64,000 nucleotides of DNA from Anticarsia gemmatalis (lineage: Eukaryota; Arthropoda; Insecta; Lepidoptera; Erebidae), in assembly GCF_050436995.1 (NCBI RefSeq), contig NC_134758.1, positions 2,480,001 to 2,544,000 on the forward strand. The letters run 5' to 3'. The notes under the pieces were generated by a model, which did no database searches, had not been told where the DNA came from, and saw only the letters and a program-made list of their open reading frames with translations. Both the position numbers and the translations under genes were made by a program. Shown here one piece after another: positions 11,341-22,406 of the stretch (the first letter of the stretch is position 1; the number at the start of each line of letters is the position of its first letter).

Positions 11341-13938
11341 AAGTATAAAAATAGTAACTGCGAAAAAATGGGAGAAATGTGGTTAGGCAGAAAGCTGAAA
11401 TGATCAGACGATTTAGTTAAAAGATGATAAATGAAATCGGCGCAAGATCTTACGTGACATGTTAGCAGTAGTGTGATTTTTCACTTTCGTTAACAGGCTA
11501 TTGATATATTTCGTATGAAATATTATATCGTATTTTGCAACAATTTTGTATATTTAGTAAAAAAAATGTTTAATGTCATGTAAAAAATCGCGCCAGCATG
11601 AACAGTTGGTAGCAGTGCGCAGAATTGACAATGCTATTATAAACCCTTGTTGCACCTAATACTGCAAAAATTGTAAAAGACAGACCTTAGCAACGACTTT
11701 CAGACGATTCCATGGAACTTCAAAACAGAAGCGCATTTTCACAAAAACCCTCCATTGTTCCCTTTGAACGTAATCATAATATTCTTTAATATACTTTTTG
11801 TGAGTTTCCGCATTATACCTACTTAATTTTTTTTCCCTTTCGTTGAATTTTTAAGAGTTCTTTCCAATGCGAAACCTTATTAGTTGGTGCCTTTTGTTCG
11901 GCATTTTTTCTAACAATAACATCTCATTATTAACTTTTAATAACTTTAAAGTATTGTTCGGTCATTAGTCTATTTAACCGCATATAAGTCTTGTTCAAAC
12001 TTTATCAGAATAAAATATAATATGTTTAATTAGCTAACATATAGAAAAGCAAACAAAAGTAAGTTTGGAAAACCTAATTGGATGAGTTTTATGACTATAA
12101 TTCTATAAATAAATATAATTCATTTTGAATATAAATAAATATAATTCATATTGATATAATAAATGTGAATGTAAACACGTTTGGTTGGTCTGTCTGTTAG
12201 TTACAAAATTAAAGGCTAAACCGCGGGTCTGTCTGAATGACATTTTGTTTGGATGCTGTTCAAGACTTGACATCAAACATACCATATTTTACGTTTCAAA
12301 AATTAATTCCTGAGAAGAGTACATAAAATTTCTAAATTAAGAATGTTACAATTATTTGTAATAATATTTTTTACAAATAATTGTAGAGTGTATCCTTTGT
12401 TGGATACTCAAATATATCAATAAATGAATAAATGAGCAAATCAGCGGGTCACGGATAGTATAAAATTGCATAAATAGAAAATACACCTAAAAAAGATCTA
12501 ATAAAATATATTATTGCTATTAAAAACCCGATAAAATACGTTTTGTGGCAGTCGGCAATTAAATGCAGTGTGCTTGAATGAGCGCACAAATATGATTTGT
12601 AAATACAAATGAGTATTTAAATAATTAAGTACGCAATAAACGTTAATATTTATACCATCTAGCACTAGCTTTATGATAAAATTTAATTAGTTTCGGTCGC
12701 CCTAATTATGAATACATTGATTTAACGGCTTTATGATTTTCAGGCTTTATAACGAACGTTTTATTGAGCTTTGTGTAGATTCTGTAAAGGCACCCGTGAT
12801 TTTTAGGTTAATACGGTGCATTTTTTTACAATAGCTCATGATTTTTATTACGTTTTTATAATCTAGTAATTTTGACAGGTCTTCTTGGTTTACTAGTCTA
12901 TCTGACAGAAAAGCCGCAAATATGCCTATGTTTTCTCGTCTATATACATAAACTTTGAACATAGTAGGTAATATTTTCTCGGTTTAAATATCTGAAATAG
13001 TGCGTCTTAAAACAAATAACAATTGTTTACTACAAACTTAACACATTTTACCATAAAAAAGATTGCATAAAGTAGTTTGTAGAATGTTCATCTTAATTTA
13101 CATTCTTACTACAACTGGGTTTAACTTAACAAAAGATTTACTTGATGTTAAGATACTGTATTTTATTTAAAAAACAATTGTTCCGACCAAGATCTAGCTT
13201 GGAGATTAACAAATTGTTTGCTAAAATTAGTTTCTAGGTTTGAAGACAAAGTAATATAAATTTAGTTTTTCCACAATACAAACTCTTTTGAGCATGAAAG
13301 TAATTTTTATTTTTCGTTTAATACTTTGATTACTTAGGACGTAAAGGTCGAGATTTTGATAAGATTGTTTTTATAGAGGCTTCGGGATCAGAAGGACAAT
13401 TATTTTTTAAGTCTATGAAATATGGAGCTATGAGAGAATCCGTTGCTGTAGTCTACTAAAACATTATTTTCGATCTTGGAAAAATCAAAAAGAGGCTCTA
13501 AATATTAGCATTGCATGGCTGTTTTCTTACGCAGATTTTATGTGATTACGTTCAGTGTAATCTAGGTAACTTTCGTCAATCATAAAAAAAAGCAATGAGA
13601 TTACAAATGATGGATATTTTAATAAGAAAATAAAATATTTGCGTTATAAAGTGAAAAATAATAATAAGTTAGGCTTCAGGTAATACTTCATTTTGCGCTA
13701 TAGTTTCGTCAGAATATTAGATCATCTTTCCACATGTAAAATTATTATAATTTTGATAAATAAACACAAGTTTAACATTGATGTCGTATATCCAAAACAA
13801 GTTTATTCTATTCAAACCATTACTATTTAAAATAGTTGTTAATATGATTCATAAAGTCATTATATTGAGATAAGTTAATCTTTAAGTTATTTTTTTATCT
13901 TAAAACTTAACATAGTAATAAAATTATCTTAACGACCT
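11341..13938. other. Gene-free AT-rich stretch, probable sNPFR intron
   Basis: No exon recognised. It contains a direct repeat of 'ataaataaatataattcat' at about 12105-12149 and the hairpin at 12347-12385. Confidence 0.45.
12347..12385. repeat. 14-bp perfect inverted repeat
   Basis: tacaattatttgta (12347-12360) and tacaaataattgta (12372-12385) can form a stem with an 11-base loop. AT-only apart from two bases, so chance is possible. Confidence 0.7.
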
Positions 13939-13947
13939 GCTTACCTC
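13939..13947 (-). other. Splice donor just after the sNPFR stop codon
   Basis: Seven bases after the TAG stop the minus strand reads GAG|GTAAGC, a near-consensus 5' splice site with the exon ending at 13945. Two stops occur before it (TAG, then TGA in frame), so readthrough would not extend the protein. A junction so close to the stop is within the distance that normally avoids nonsense-mediated decay. This implies a spliced 3' UTR. Confidence 0.6.
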
Positions 13948-13951
13948 ATAT

Positions 13952-15253
13952 CTACAGCGCAGACACGATGGGCTCCTTATCCGAACTATTTACAGTTTTA
14001 TCTACAAACATATACATATTAACACAGTCTTCGTTAGGACTCGGGTTATCCTCGGGCTTCTCATCTGGACTTATATTCTCCACACCGTCATCATCGTACA
14101 CCTTTATTTTATCATTGAACTCTATTTTATATCTAACCGAAGGCATCTTACTAACAGTTGATGTAAGAAGCGACTCCTGAACAGTATCGTTACCGTTACA
14201 AGTCTTCTCTGAACGGAACATCCCCGTCCTCTCTGATTGGTTGAATTTCCTCTTCGACCTTTTAGTGACTAGAGCTCCTAAACAAGGCAGGATCTGCATA
14301 AACTCTTTCCTGAAGTTCTCGTTCAACCACGCGTAGAGGAACGGGTTGTAACAAGTGGAAGACATAGCGATGAAGTGCGCCACGAAGAACAACACCATGT
14401 AATACTTCCAGTCTTCTGCTAATGAGTAGAAGTCGCTACTTATATTTATGAGGTTCAGGGGCAGCCATGACAGACCAAATATGGCGACCATCGCTATCAA
14501 CATTCTATTCGTCCTTCTTTTCCGTTCTCTTTCTGCGTCTTCTTTTTTACTATTCTTACTTCCTGGTCTGGACTTTAATCTATCGTTTAATTTTACACTA
14601 ACGCAGGTGTAACAGAATGCCATGACTATGAATGGAACCACAAATTGCATGATTGTAGTCACGGCACCAAATGCTTTACGTATTTGATCTGATGGCCATT
14701 TTTCTGCGCAGTATACGTCTTGTAGAGCCATGTAGTACCCGTATGGGAAGGTCACGGAAAGTGAGAAAACCCAGATAAATATGATCAAACATATGCACGT
14801 CTTGATTTTCATGCGTGGTTTGAACGGATAGATGATGACGAAGAACCTATCTATGGCTATGGAGGTTAAAGTGAGCGTAGAAATATAGACACTGCAGCCT
14901 TGTGCATAAGGCATGATATGGCACAAAGGGCCTCCGAACACCCATCGGCCGAGGAAAGTGTAAAGTGGCGTAAATGGTACAGCAAACACGCAGAGTAGGA
15001 TGTCTGACAATGCGAGGTTCGTGATGAAGAGATTAGTGACTGTTTGCATAGCTCGGTTCCTGATCACGGCGTAGCAGACGAGTGCATTGCCAAAGATCCC
15101 GACCACGAATATGATGGTGTATGCTGTACAGAAAGCTGCTTGAATCGCTTTGTCTTCAATCGGGTCAGTCGTATTACTTGTGAGTTCATCGCTGATGTTG
15201 CTGAATGAGTCATTGTCGATCGGATTATCGGTGATCCATTGGTCGGTCGGCAT
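13952..15253 (-). CDS. sNPFR: Short neuropeptide F receptor, class A GPCR (433 aa, complete in one exon)
   Basis: Plasma-membrane receptor expected to bind sNPF-type RLRF-amide peptides and signal through heterotrimeric G proteins in neurons and endocrine or feeding circuits (family knowledge). Seen in the protein: extracellular N-terminus with glycosylation sequons at N19 and N27; seven hydrophobic segments at about 41-64, 73-97, 110-140, 151-172, 197-220, 250-273 and 285-308; N56 (TM1); D84 in NLALSD (TM2); C111 and C182 for the TM3-loop 2 disulfide; DRF at 135-137; W161 (TM4); P207 (TM5); SWLP at 262-265 (TM6); NPFLY at 303-307; helix 8 NENFRKEF; possible palmitoyl C324. The blocks RNRAMQTVTN, LYTFLGRW and YISTLTLTSIAIDR are very close to insect sNPF receptors. 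The loop-3 stretch ERERKRRTNRMLIAMVA is also typical. The ATG has A at -3. GC is clearly higher than in the flanks. An NPF or RYamide receptor is the main alternative, but less likely. Confidence 0.93.
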   Translation of the reverse strand: MPTDQWITDNPIDNDSFSNISDELTSNTTDPIEDKAIQAAFCTAYTIIFVVGIFGNALVCYAVIRNRAMQTVTNLFITNLALSDILLCVFAVPFTPLYTFLGRWVFGGPLCHIMPYAQGCSVYISTLTLTSIAIDRFFVIIYPFKPRMKIKTCICLIIFIWVFSLSVTFPYGYYMALQDVYCAEKWPSDQIRKAFGAVTTIMQFVVPFIVMAFCYTCVSVKLNDRLKSRPGSKNSKKEDAERERKRRTNRMLIAMVAIFGLSWLPLNLINISSDFYSLAEDWKYYMVLFFVAHFIAMSSTCYNPFLYAWLNENFRKEFMQILPCLGALVTKRSKRKFNQSERTGMFRSEKTCNGNDTVQESLLTSTVSKMPSVRYKIEFNDKIKVYDDDGVENISPDEKPEDNPSPNEDCVNMYMFVDKTVNSSDKEPIVSAL

Positions 15254-15475
15254 AATTTTGTCTTGTTCTTAACTTGGCATCATAAACCTTTTTGGTTTGC
15301 TATTACTATCATATTTGGTATGTCTTATCTTATTGATTTCTATGTGAAGCGTGTGTCTCATGTTATTATGTTGACGATCAACTGTGTTGTTTGTTTTGTT
15401 GAGGAGTAAACATTGTATGAGCTTGTAACATTTTCCTTTATATCCGATCGATCATTCTTGTTTGGTGGTTGTGAT
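15254..15475 (-). other. 5' UTR portion of the sNPFR exon with a short uORF
   Basis: Sequence between the inferred splice acceptor and the receptor ATG. It contains a five-codon upstream ORF (ATG ATG CCA AGT TAA, 15283 down to 15269) that ends 15 bases before the main ATG. Such a uORF could lower or tune translation of the receptor; that is inference only. The true transcription start is not visible because the 5' part of the transcript is apparently spliced. Confidence 0.6.
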
Positions 15476-15491
15476 CTGAAACAAAGAAACA
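15476..15491 (-). other. Splice acceptor upstream of the sNPFR coding exon
   Basis: On the minus strand the sequence reads tgtttctttgtttcag followed by atcacaacc: a pyrimidine-rich tract with a canonical CAG. The exon would begin at 15475. It fits a 5' UTR intron in the receptor gene; the partner donor to the right could not be chosen among several weak candidates. Confidence 0.65.
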
Positions 15492-16952
15492 ATCTGTTAT
15501 TATTTGGAGTACATACAATATAAACACGATTTATTTTTGTATCAATGGCATTAGTTTTTCCTAAGGCAACCCAGTTTGGGTTGGGTCAGTTTGAACAAAA
15601 TCCTCAAGGTTTTTTTAATCTCCCCGGCCATTTTTATTCAGTTCTGCTTCCAAAAGTGTCCAGTCCGCGAGGACCTTCATTCAACTATTTGTTTATTTAC
15701 ATTCTCGTAGTAAATGCGTATTTTTATATATAACGTAATCGATAAATCTAAATCTATTTACATTCACTCAGTAGGTAAGTGTTAGCACATCGTTATACCG
15801 AATGTTTGCGTTGATTGACTGAAATACGTATGCCTATAAAATGTATGCGGAAAATGGTCTGAATTATAACGGATATTTTTTATACTTTCAATATATCGGT
15901 TCAAAGTATTACGCAGTTGAATCGTTCTGGAAATATTCAGGTGTTGGTCGTAAAATAGTTTTACATTTGTATTTATTGCGGACACCATTTGAATAAACTA
16001 TGCCGATAAACTTGCTGAAAAATAACACCCATTTTTAACCTACCTAATACTTATTATTTATTTAAAAAATAGTGCTTCATATCTATATAATAATTTATTA
16101 GATTTTTTTTAGGTTATTTTCCGTCTCCAGTAGGTATTCAGCATTATGAAGGTAGCGTTGCAGCCGAGCTAAAATGTCATGCGGTACCTAATAAATAATG
16201 CCCGATTGTAGCGTTAATTCTCATTTAATATTAAAACATGATGCAATGCAAACGTGATACGTTTGTACAATGATTTTATAAATGATCCAGTAACTCTTTG
16301 TTACTGGCTAAAAAGAAAATACTTATAAAAACGAGCAGCTGTTTTAACTTATAATAACATTGAATTTAGCTGTTCTAGGAAAGGTAAGGTCTAATGGTCT
16401 AACCTAACGGCTGAACTAACTTAAGCCACCTTTACACTCAATGAAACTTTCAAACAGCGATTCACAATGTTTTCTTTCACCGTTAAATAATCCTGTCTGA
16501 ATTCAAATTAGGTTTAGAAAATACATATTTTGTTACAAACTAGACAAGCTTTACTTATATTATGATAAATGTTAAGAGTTTTGAGAAATAGAACGCTTAT
16601 CGTCTTATCGTTGCACGTCAGGTTATTTCCGTCCGCAATTGAAAAAGACTAATTTGAATTTTATTTAAGGAGATGTCGAAGTGAAATTGATTTCGCGGAC
16701 AGTAGGAATTAAAGTTTGTTGCTTGATTTATTGCAGAAAAAGTTTAAAGTTACTTACTTTTGTGACAATTAGATACATATTATGTTACTTTTAAGCGTTA
16801 ATTCATAGCTCGTGTCTAACGTGTATCAATGCAAAAGCGATTCAGAAAACAGTAAAACATTCGCAATAATTTTATTTTATTTAATCATGTACGGCCTTGA
16901 ACTATATCTTGAGTTTTTATTTGTTAATACTTGTCGCACGTTAAGGCTCGTA
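15492..16952. other. Gene-free stretch, probable 5' intron of sNPFR
   Basis: No exon or defined repeat recognised. Possible donors exist on both strands, but none stands out enough to be paired with the acceptor at 15476. Confidence 0.4.
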
Positions 16953-16955
16953 TTA

Positions 16956-17052
16956 ATAGACCGGTATAAATTTGGAAGCACGGTTGTAAAAACTTGTTTG
17001 ACATACTAAAATAGGTTGTTAGAACCTTGCCTCCAAATTATTACTAGTCTAT
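16956..17052. mobile_element. Small MITE with TTA flanks (97 bp)
   Basis: Imperfect terminal inverted repeats of about 39 bp (left 'aatagaccggtataaatttg', right complement 'aatagactagtaataatttg'), leaving a short centre. TTA is present on both sides (16953-16955 and 17053-17055), consistent with a PIF/Harbinger-type 3-bp duplication. Tentative because the arms match at only about 80%. Confidence 0.5.
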
Positions 17053-17315
17053 TTATACGGACCTAAGTAACCAGTCTATAAGTAAATAATAGACCGAAAC
17101 ACTAAAATAACTCAAGCGTTCTCTAAATAGCTGAAGTTCTGAAAAGTTCAGCTTACGGAGTACTAGATATTAATAGCCTAAAAGTTGCCCACCAACTGAT
17201 TTATAACAATTAATTACCTTATCTATAATTAAATCTGATATTTATAGGAATTTAATTCTGCCTGTTGAATGGAAACAATGAATTATGTAATTGTTTCTGG
17301 CTTTGAGATAAGTTC

Positions 17316-17351
17316 GTGAATTATTGCAAAAGATTTTTTGCAATAATTCAC
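17316..17351. repeat. 15-bp perfect inverted repeat, 6-base loop
   Basis: gtgaattattgcaaa (17316-17330), loop agattt, tttgcaataattcac (17337-17351). Wider flanks keep weak complementarity (tgagataa / ttatctca), giving a longer interrupted stem. Confidence 0.8.
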
Positions 17352-18463
17352 AAAATTATCTCACACGTGGGTAAGATGATTGTATTTGCATTGGTCATTA
17401 TTGATGCTGTGTAGAAGTATGTTTCATTGAATGTTATTTCATAATAAACCATTTTACTTGCAATTATTTATCACTGAAATAAGATAAACGCTTTTTAAAG
17501 TACTAATATAATGCACAAACAACCAAGACATCATCCAACTTTATTAAAAAAGAAACATTTCAACATTTGACAATATATATGAATGGCATATTTAACAAAC
17601 TCTTTATTATAAAGAAAAATCTTAATAATAATTTGTCATTTCAACACATAATTAATATAATAAAGCTATGTCACTATGAAAAATGTGTTCCAAGTTTCTA
17701 ACGATGTTGTTTACATCATAAATGACACCTACATAAGAAATCAAAGGTAACTGATTAATGACCTATCGTTGAGAATAATTATGACAGTGTTATAAAAGTG
17801 TAACGCTTGTCAAACATCAAAGAAAACGTTGTTTATTTTAGGACCGTATTATTATATTATACAGTTTGTGTTCACAGCTTTACGTTTTATTTTTTTTTAA
17901 ATTTTTAAACGTATGTTGTTACGTCTGGAGGTTTGAACGACAAATTAAATAGGTAATAGTTTCTCTCAGAGTAAAATAAAAATTCTTTAAGTAATAGAAG
18001 CGAGTATAAAAACAGAATAAGTCTTCAAAACGAACCTATTTTCGAGTAATACAGAGACAGTTCTAATTCTGAAACGAAATAAAAATGAAAAACGTAAATT
18101 CAAATAAACAAAACATGAACAAGGTTTTGTTTGATATGTCGCCAATAGAGTTTTAAAAAATATGTCGAATATACAATAGTATCTCGTATTACAAGTGACC
18201 ACCGTACAGAAGTTTAATAAAAATATAACTCTAGTTGGTTTTATGAATAAACAAAATCTTAATTCATTTTGATGTAAAAGCCAGTGTCATTTCCTGCGAC
18301 CGTCGTAAAGTGCTTGAAGGACGAGATCATGAATAAAGTTCTTTGATATCAATGTCCTTACAACTCTGTTTATTTACAATCAGTAAGTCAACCCTGAAGA
18401 TGATGTACTTAGTTGTTTATATTTCTTACTGAAAAACTGATGCCTGAAAAAAACAGCTGGTGT

Positions 18464-18500
18464 GGATTTTCCATTAATCAGTATGATTAATGGAAAATCC
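18464..18500. repeat. 17-bp perfect inverted repeat, 3-base loop
   Basis: ggattttccattaatca (18464-18480), gta, tgattaatggaaaatcc (18484-18500). A tight hairpin, too short for a typical pre-miRNA. Confidence 0.85.
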
Positions 18501-18834
18501 CTTTATAAGTATTAACGTTAGATTTAACTTTCAAATTATTTTTTAAAAAGCATGTTGTTTTGACGATGCATGCTGTGTCATCAAAAAACTGCGTAAATTC
18601 ATCAAAACTGTACAAGCCGTTTAGTACTGTAAGCGTAAAATCTTTTTTGGCTTTCACGATATTGGTTCTTCATACCTATTTATAACGTGTCTTTCATAGA
18701 GAAGGCTTGGTATGCACGGCTAATAAGTAAATGCCCGGTGACATATTGCCCATCCAATCTTTTAGTGTCCAAAGCCTAGTCTAGTCTAGTAATTAAGCTG
18801 AAAGCCTATGCCCATTCGAATGGACAGCAAGGGT

Positions 18835-19103
18835 TCCAGGGAGCCACAAACCAAATCCCACATGACGTGGTCAAGGACTCTACTAAAGTTAGAAATGCGG
18901 CTGAATGGACGTATGTGCGTTTGTAACTCTTTGACGGAAAAACTACTGCATGAATTTCGATGAAAATTGGCTAAGAGGTAGATGGTAAACAGTATTTTAA
19001 CTAAGCTAGAAACTTATAATGAAGACATGTCTGAGTAACCTGGACGAGAATGGCACAAAACAGAGATGACTGGCGTAATCGAGAAGCGGCTTATTGTAGA
19101 AAA
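18835..19103 (+). pseudogene. Degenerate C-terminus of a CR1/L2-like LINE ORF2, interrupted by an insertion
   Basis: 18835-18911 reads PGEPQTKSHMTWSRTLLK and on to EMRLNG; 19050-19103 reads MAQNRDDWRNREAAYCRK. Both resemble the RT-LINE C-terminal region (…TWRRT… AQDR..WR…). Between them 18912-19040 is foreign repeat sequence flanked by TGGACG on both sides (18906-18911, 19041-19046). The two halves are also one frame apart, so the copy has decayed further. No promoter or other ORF2 parts nearby. Confidence 0.55.
18912..19040 (+). mobile_element. 129-bp insertion in the LINE remnant with TGGACG direct repeats
   Basis: The inserted piece ('gtgcgtttgtaactctttga', 'aactactgcatgaatttcga', 'gaggtagatggt') resembles a family of moth repeats I know by the pattern 'gtttgttactctttcacg…aactactgaacggattt'. 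Its exact class is unclear. The 6-base direct repeat at the edges supports insertion. Confidence 0.5.
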
Positions 19104-19145
19104 GCCTCAACAGTAGGTAAAGAAAAAATAGTTGGTTAAGTTTAT

Positions 19146-19190
19146 CCTATGGTTAGTGGGGAGTCAGAGTGGTACAAGCCAACCGAATGT
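19146..19190 (-). repeat. Diverged 3' fragment of the 5S-derived SINE family
   Basis: 'ctatggttagtgg', a small gap, then 'gtcagagtggtacaagcc' parallels the reverse complement of the SINE tail at 11265-11330 (ggttagtggtcaacctagtg, aaagttgttcaagccgcc). Weak but colinear. Confidence 0.4.
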
Positions 19191-19611
19191 TGTTTTTGAC
19201 TTTTATTTTGCACAGGGGCCGACAAACCACCGTCATACCACCACCGTCACCGTCGACATACGTCTAGAATGATGTTGATATTTTTTACTCTTAATTTTTT
19301 TTCCACGCAAACAAAGTCACAGACAAAAGTTAGTTAATTCTAAATGCCAATAGCCTATTCGACCATCTACTACAGTCGTTCAGGTCATGAAATTAAACGC
19401 CTCAGTTGGCAACGTTCCTTAGAGCTCATTTACTTTATTACTGCGATGAATTAAATGGTAATTGTTATTAGAAATTACTTGAACTTCCCTTACTTTGTAC
19501 TTGAGTTTAGAACTCAATTTTATTTGTTCTTCATTTAAATTGTTTATTTACTGTATTTTAATTAAAATTATTAGTAGAATGTCAAAATATATTTTTTTTA
19601 TTGCAATCGTA
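19191..19611. other. No supported gene
   Basis: Includes a CCACCGTC-rich patch (19220-19255); otherwise unremarkable. Confidence 0.5.
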
Positions 19612-19720
19612 TCAGCGTTTCTAGCGGGCGTCGTAGAAACTATTTTTGCAGTAGATTTAAATGTCAAACTCTCGATACTCGAAAGTACCGACTGTACAAA
19701 ATCGTGCTACAGGTATACTA
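19612..19720 (+). repeat. Dispersed repeat 'tcagcgcctctagcgg' family, copy 1
   Basis: Shares with 59894-60000 the blocks tcagcg…ctagcgg, 'tatttttgcag', 'aaatgtcaaactctcga' and 'acaaaatcgtgctacaggt'. The two copies are in the same orientation and about 80% alike. The 93-codon open frame through this copy is not kept in the other one, so it is not a gene. Confidence 0.75.
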
Positions 19721-21493
19721 CTATTTCAAACACGAGTCTCTTTGAGTGCGCGATTGTTTTTTCTTTTCTATATTAAATAACCGGCAAAGAAAGGTACTTG
19801 TAGTTCCCAACGAATTATTTAAACTCTTTTTGCGTATGTAGAATGCGGTTACTATTCTCTAAGAGTATAGATAGTATAGTCTAGTATAGTAGTCTATACT
19901 TGACACATTGACTTTGACTGACACTAAAGCAGTAAACTGTTTAATATTATTAGCTATTTTGTTTTCATTCGTTCTAGACGTTGATAGACCAATCACTCTT
20001 TTAGACTACTCAAGTACATAGCAACGTTTTGCAAAAATTGCACTGTAATAAAACAATGTGATTTATTTCCTTATTAACTCAGTGTTATCTAGAGCAATGA
20101 ACATCAATCAATTTGTATGCATTTAGACAGGGTAGATCACAGCCGCGAATGTTTGGCCGATCGCCAACATTTTATGAGATCCATATCGATAGTAAAACGT
20201 ATCGGTAATAAAAGTTAAGTGGTGAATTTTAGTATTTCCGTCAAGATGAATATGTAGTTTCATAAAATTTTCCATTTAATGCAGCCAGGAATAACTGGAA
20301 GCTAGGTTTAGAATTATGGAATAAGCCGAAGTAAAAAATCTATATTCGATTTTCGTGTGACTAATAGCGAAAACCAATACAATTTTTTAAGGAGTTCTGT
20401 GTGTGCATCCAACTTAGTATAACTATCGAGTAGTTTACATTTAGGCAATTATAAAAGTTCGGTACTATAACATCAAATTTTGCAAGAAACGCTATTGATT
20501 TTAAGAAAATCTCTCCACAAAAAACACTGTCGTGTATTCAGTGTCCGTTTATTCAAACGCTTAGATAAAAAGTTAAAATAATTTAAAGAATGAAAATGAG
20601 GTTTTAACAATAACAAATGTTTGCGGTCCAAATGTAAAGCTTGATAAATGTGCGGTGCTCAAACCACAGAAAAATACAACAAAACTGGTTTAAAGCAGTT
20701 TCGCGAAATTAAAAAGGATTACTACTTACTTTAAATAATTATATAAATACATTATACTACAGTGTGCGTAAAATACAAACATTAACATTGTACACTCAAA
20801 TGCATAGGTATTTTCTGTTACAATGAAAGGAACTCATGACGTAAAAAAGACTTATAAGTAAATGTAAATATGGGCTACTGGATTAGCATCAAAATAATAT
20901 TGTCTAGTGTCTACACCTACTTCGTATTTATCAAAGCATTTTAAATGTGAAATAGAATCTCCAAATAAAATATTCATCTTGCAGTGCCAAATGAAACATC
21001 TTAAAACAGATTCAGAAGTACTATCGACCAAATAATTGCTAAAATGAATAAAACAAATTATCCATTACCAAATTTCGTATTCTCGAAATACAATTTAAAT
21101 TTTCACAAAAGGGAAAAAATGGAATCGGGGCGAGATAAAAGCTTGCTAAGGCCAGACGGATTATAATTTAATCATTTGAATACAAAAACACTCTGGAGTG
21201 TATCTCGTTGTAATGGGATCTATTCATTGAACTTAATGCAGACTTGATTCGGATGAAGAACTCCAGATCGATATGAAAATAAACCACGACGAATGATGTA
21301 GTGAGAACGGTAGAGCGTATGCATGTGTATGTGACACGAGTGTTTGTTCGTGTGTGTGTTTGAATAGTGTAAGTAGTTTTGATATCTTTTCACTTGTTCG
21401 AGATCTATTCTATCCTATTCTCTCTATATATAGATGTGGCAATGCAAACTATTATTTATAAGCATCTATGTATTTGAGCAAGTAAATTATTTG
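19721..21493. other. No supported gene
   Basis: AT-rich; tandem agtatag units near 19866-19903 and a TG-rich run near 21318-21360. No coding sequence or defined element. Confidence 0.55.
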
Positions 21494-21500
21494 ATTTAAT

Positions 21501-22400
21501 GACGCGGGTCAGGCGTTGGCTGCCATATGTGTAATGAACCGGTAAATAACTTAAGTTACGCCGACGACATGGTCCTGCTGAGCCCCTCGGTCGAGGGCCT
21601 ACGCACACTGTTATCCATATGTGAAAAATATGCTACTAGCCATGAACTAACCTATAATGTTAAAAAGACAGAAGTGATGATATTTAGGCATAACAAAACC
21701 GATTGCTTTACTCCAGTAATATCCTTTGCGGGCGCGCAACTAAATATCGTATCAAGTTTCAAGTATCTAGGTCATGTGATAAAAGATAATCTTAAGGATG
21801 ACGATGATATGGAAAGGTAAAAAAGGTCAATTTCTGCAAAAAGTAATATGTTAGCGCGCCGTTTCTCTCGCTGCAGCAAAACTGTGAAGGTCACCCTATT
21901 CGCGGCATACTGTCAGTCGTTCTACACCTGCTACCTATGGAACAACTACAAACAGCGAACTTACCACGCACTACGCGTGCAGTACAACAACGCCTTTAGA
22001 GCTATGCTGAATCTGCCGTGGCGGTCTAGTGCGTCGGCAATGTTTGCCGAGAATAGGGTTGACGACTTTTATGCCGTTATGAGAAAAAGGGCCGCTTCCT
22101 TTATGGAACGAATAAGAAATACAAAAAACGGAAGTCAGGGCTGTGTACGAATGCTGTAAATTTAACATACATATTATGTAAACTGTAATCTATACCAATA
22201 TTATCTGCTATAAATAATGAAAATGTCTTGTAATCATGATTTAACATACAATGACTAATTATTTAATTATTTTCGTAATGTTATCTATGAATGAATGTAT
22301 GTATGAATGTATTGTAATTGTAATTTATTATATTGTAACTCATGGGATTTTGTAATATGGGTTTGTGCCTGAAATAAATCAATTTTTATTTTATTTATTA
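21501..22400 (+). mobile_element. 5'-truncated CR1-type non-LTR retrotransposon (LINE)
   Basis: Reverse transcriptase fragment with the catalytic box LSYADDMVLLSP at about 21551-21586, followed by the region KKTEVMIF, the FKYLGH motif, and C-terminal sequence such as LNLPWRSSASAMFAE. One in-frame stop (TAA, 21818-21820) splits the reading frame into 21527-21820 and 21848-22159, which are in the same frame. The N-terminal endonuclease and most of the palm domain are missing (5' truncation at insertion). A 3' UTR of about 230 bp ends in an A/T-rich tail. atttaat at 21494-21500 and 22400-22406 may be the target duplication. Dead copy. Confidence 0.85.
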
Positions 22401-22406
22401 TTTAAT

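Larger units (their letters stand above)
17056..18834. other. Gene-free stretch with two hairpins
   Basis: No coding sequence recognised. Holds the inverted repeats at 17316-17351 and 18464-18500 and otherwise plain AT-rich sequence. Confidence 0.5.

Noticed and set aside
13968..14180. 70-codon plus-strand frame inside the receptor gene
   Set aside because: Antisense shadow of the sNPFR coding sequence.
19495..19776. 93-codon frame with a signal-like hydrophobic stretch
   Set aside because: Overlaps a dispersed repeat whose other copy does not keep the frame; no gene signals.
21971..22168. 65-codon minus-strand frame
   Set aside because: Antisense of the LINE reverse transcriptase remnant.
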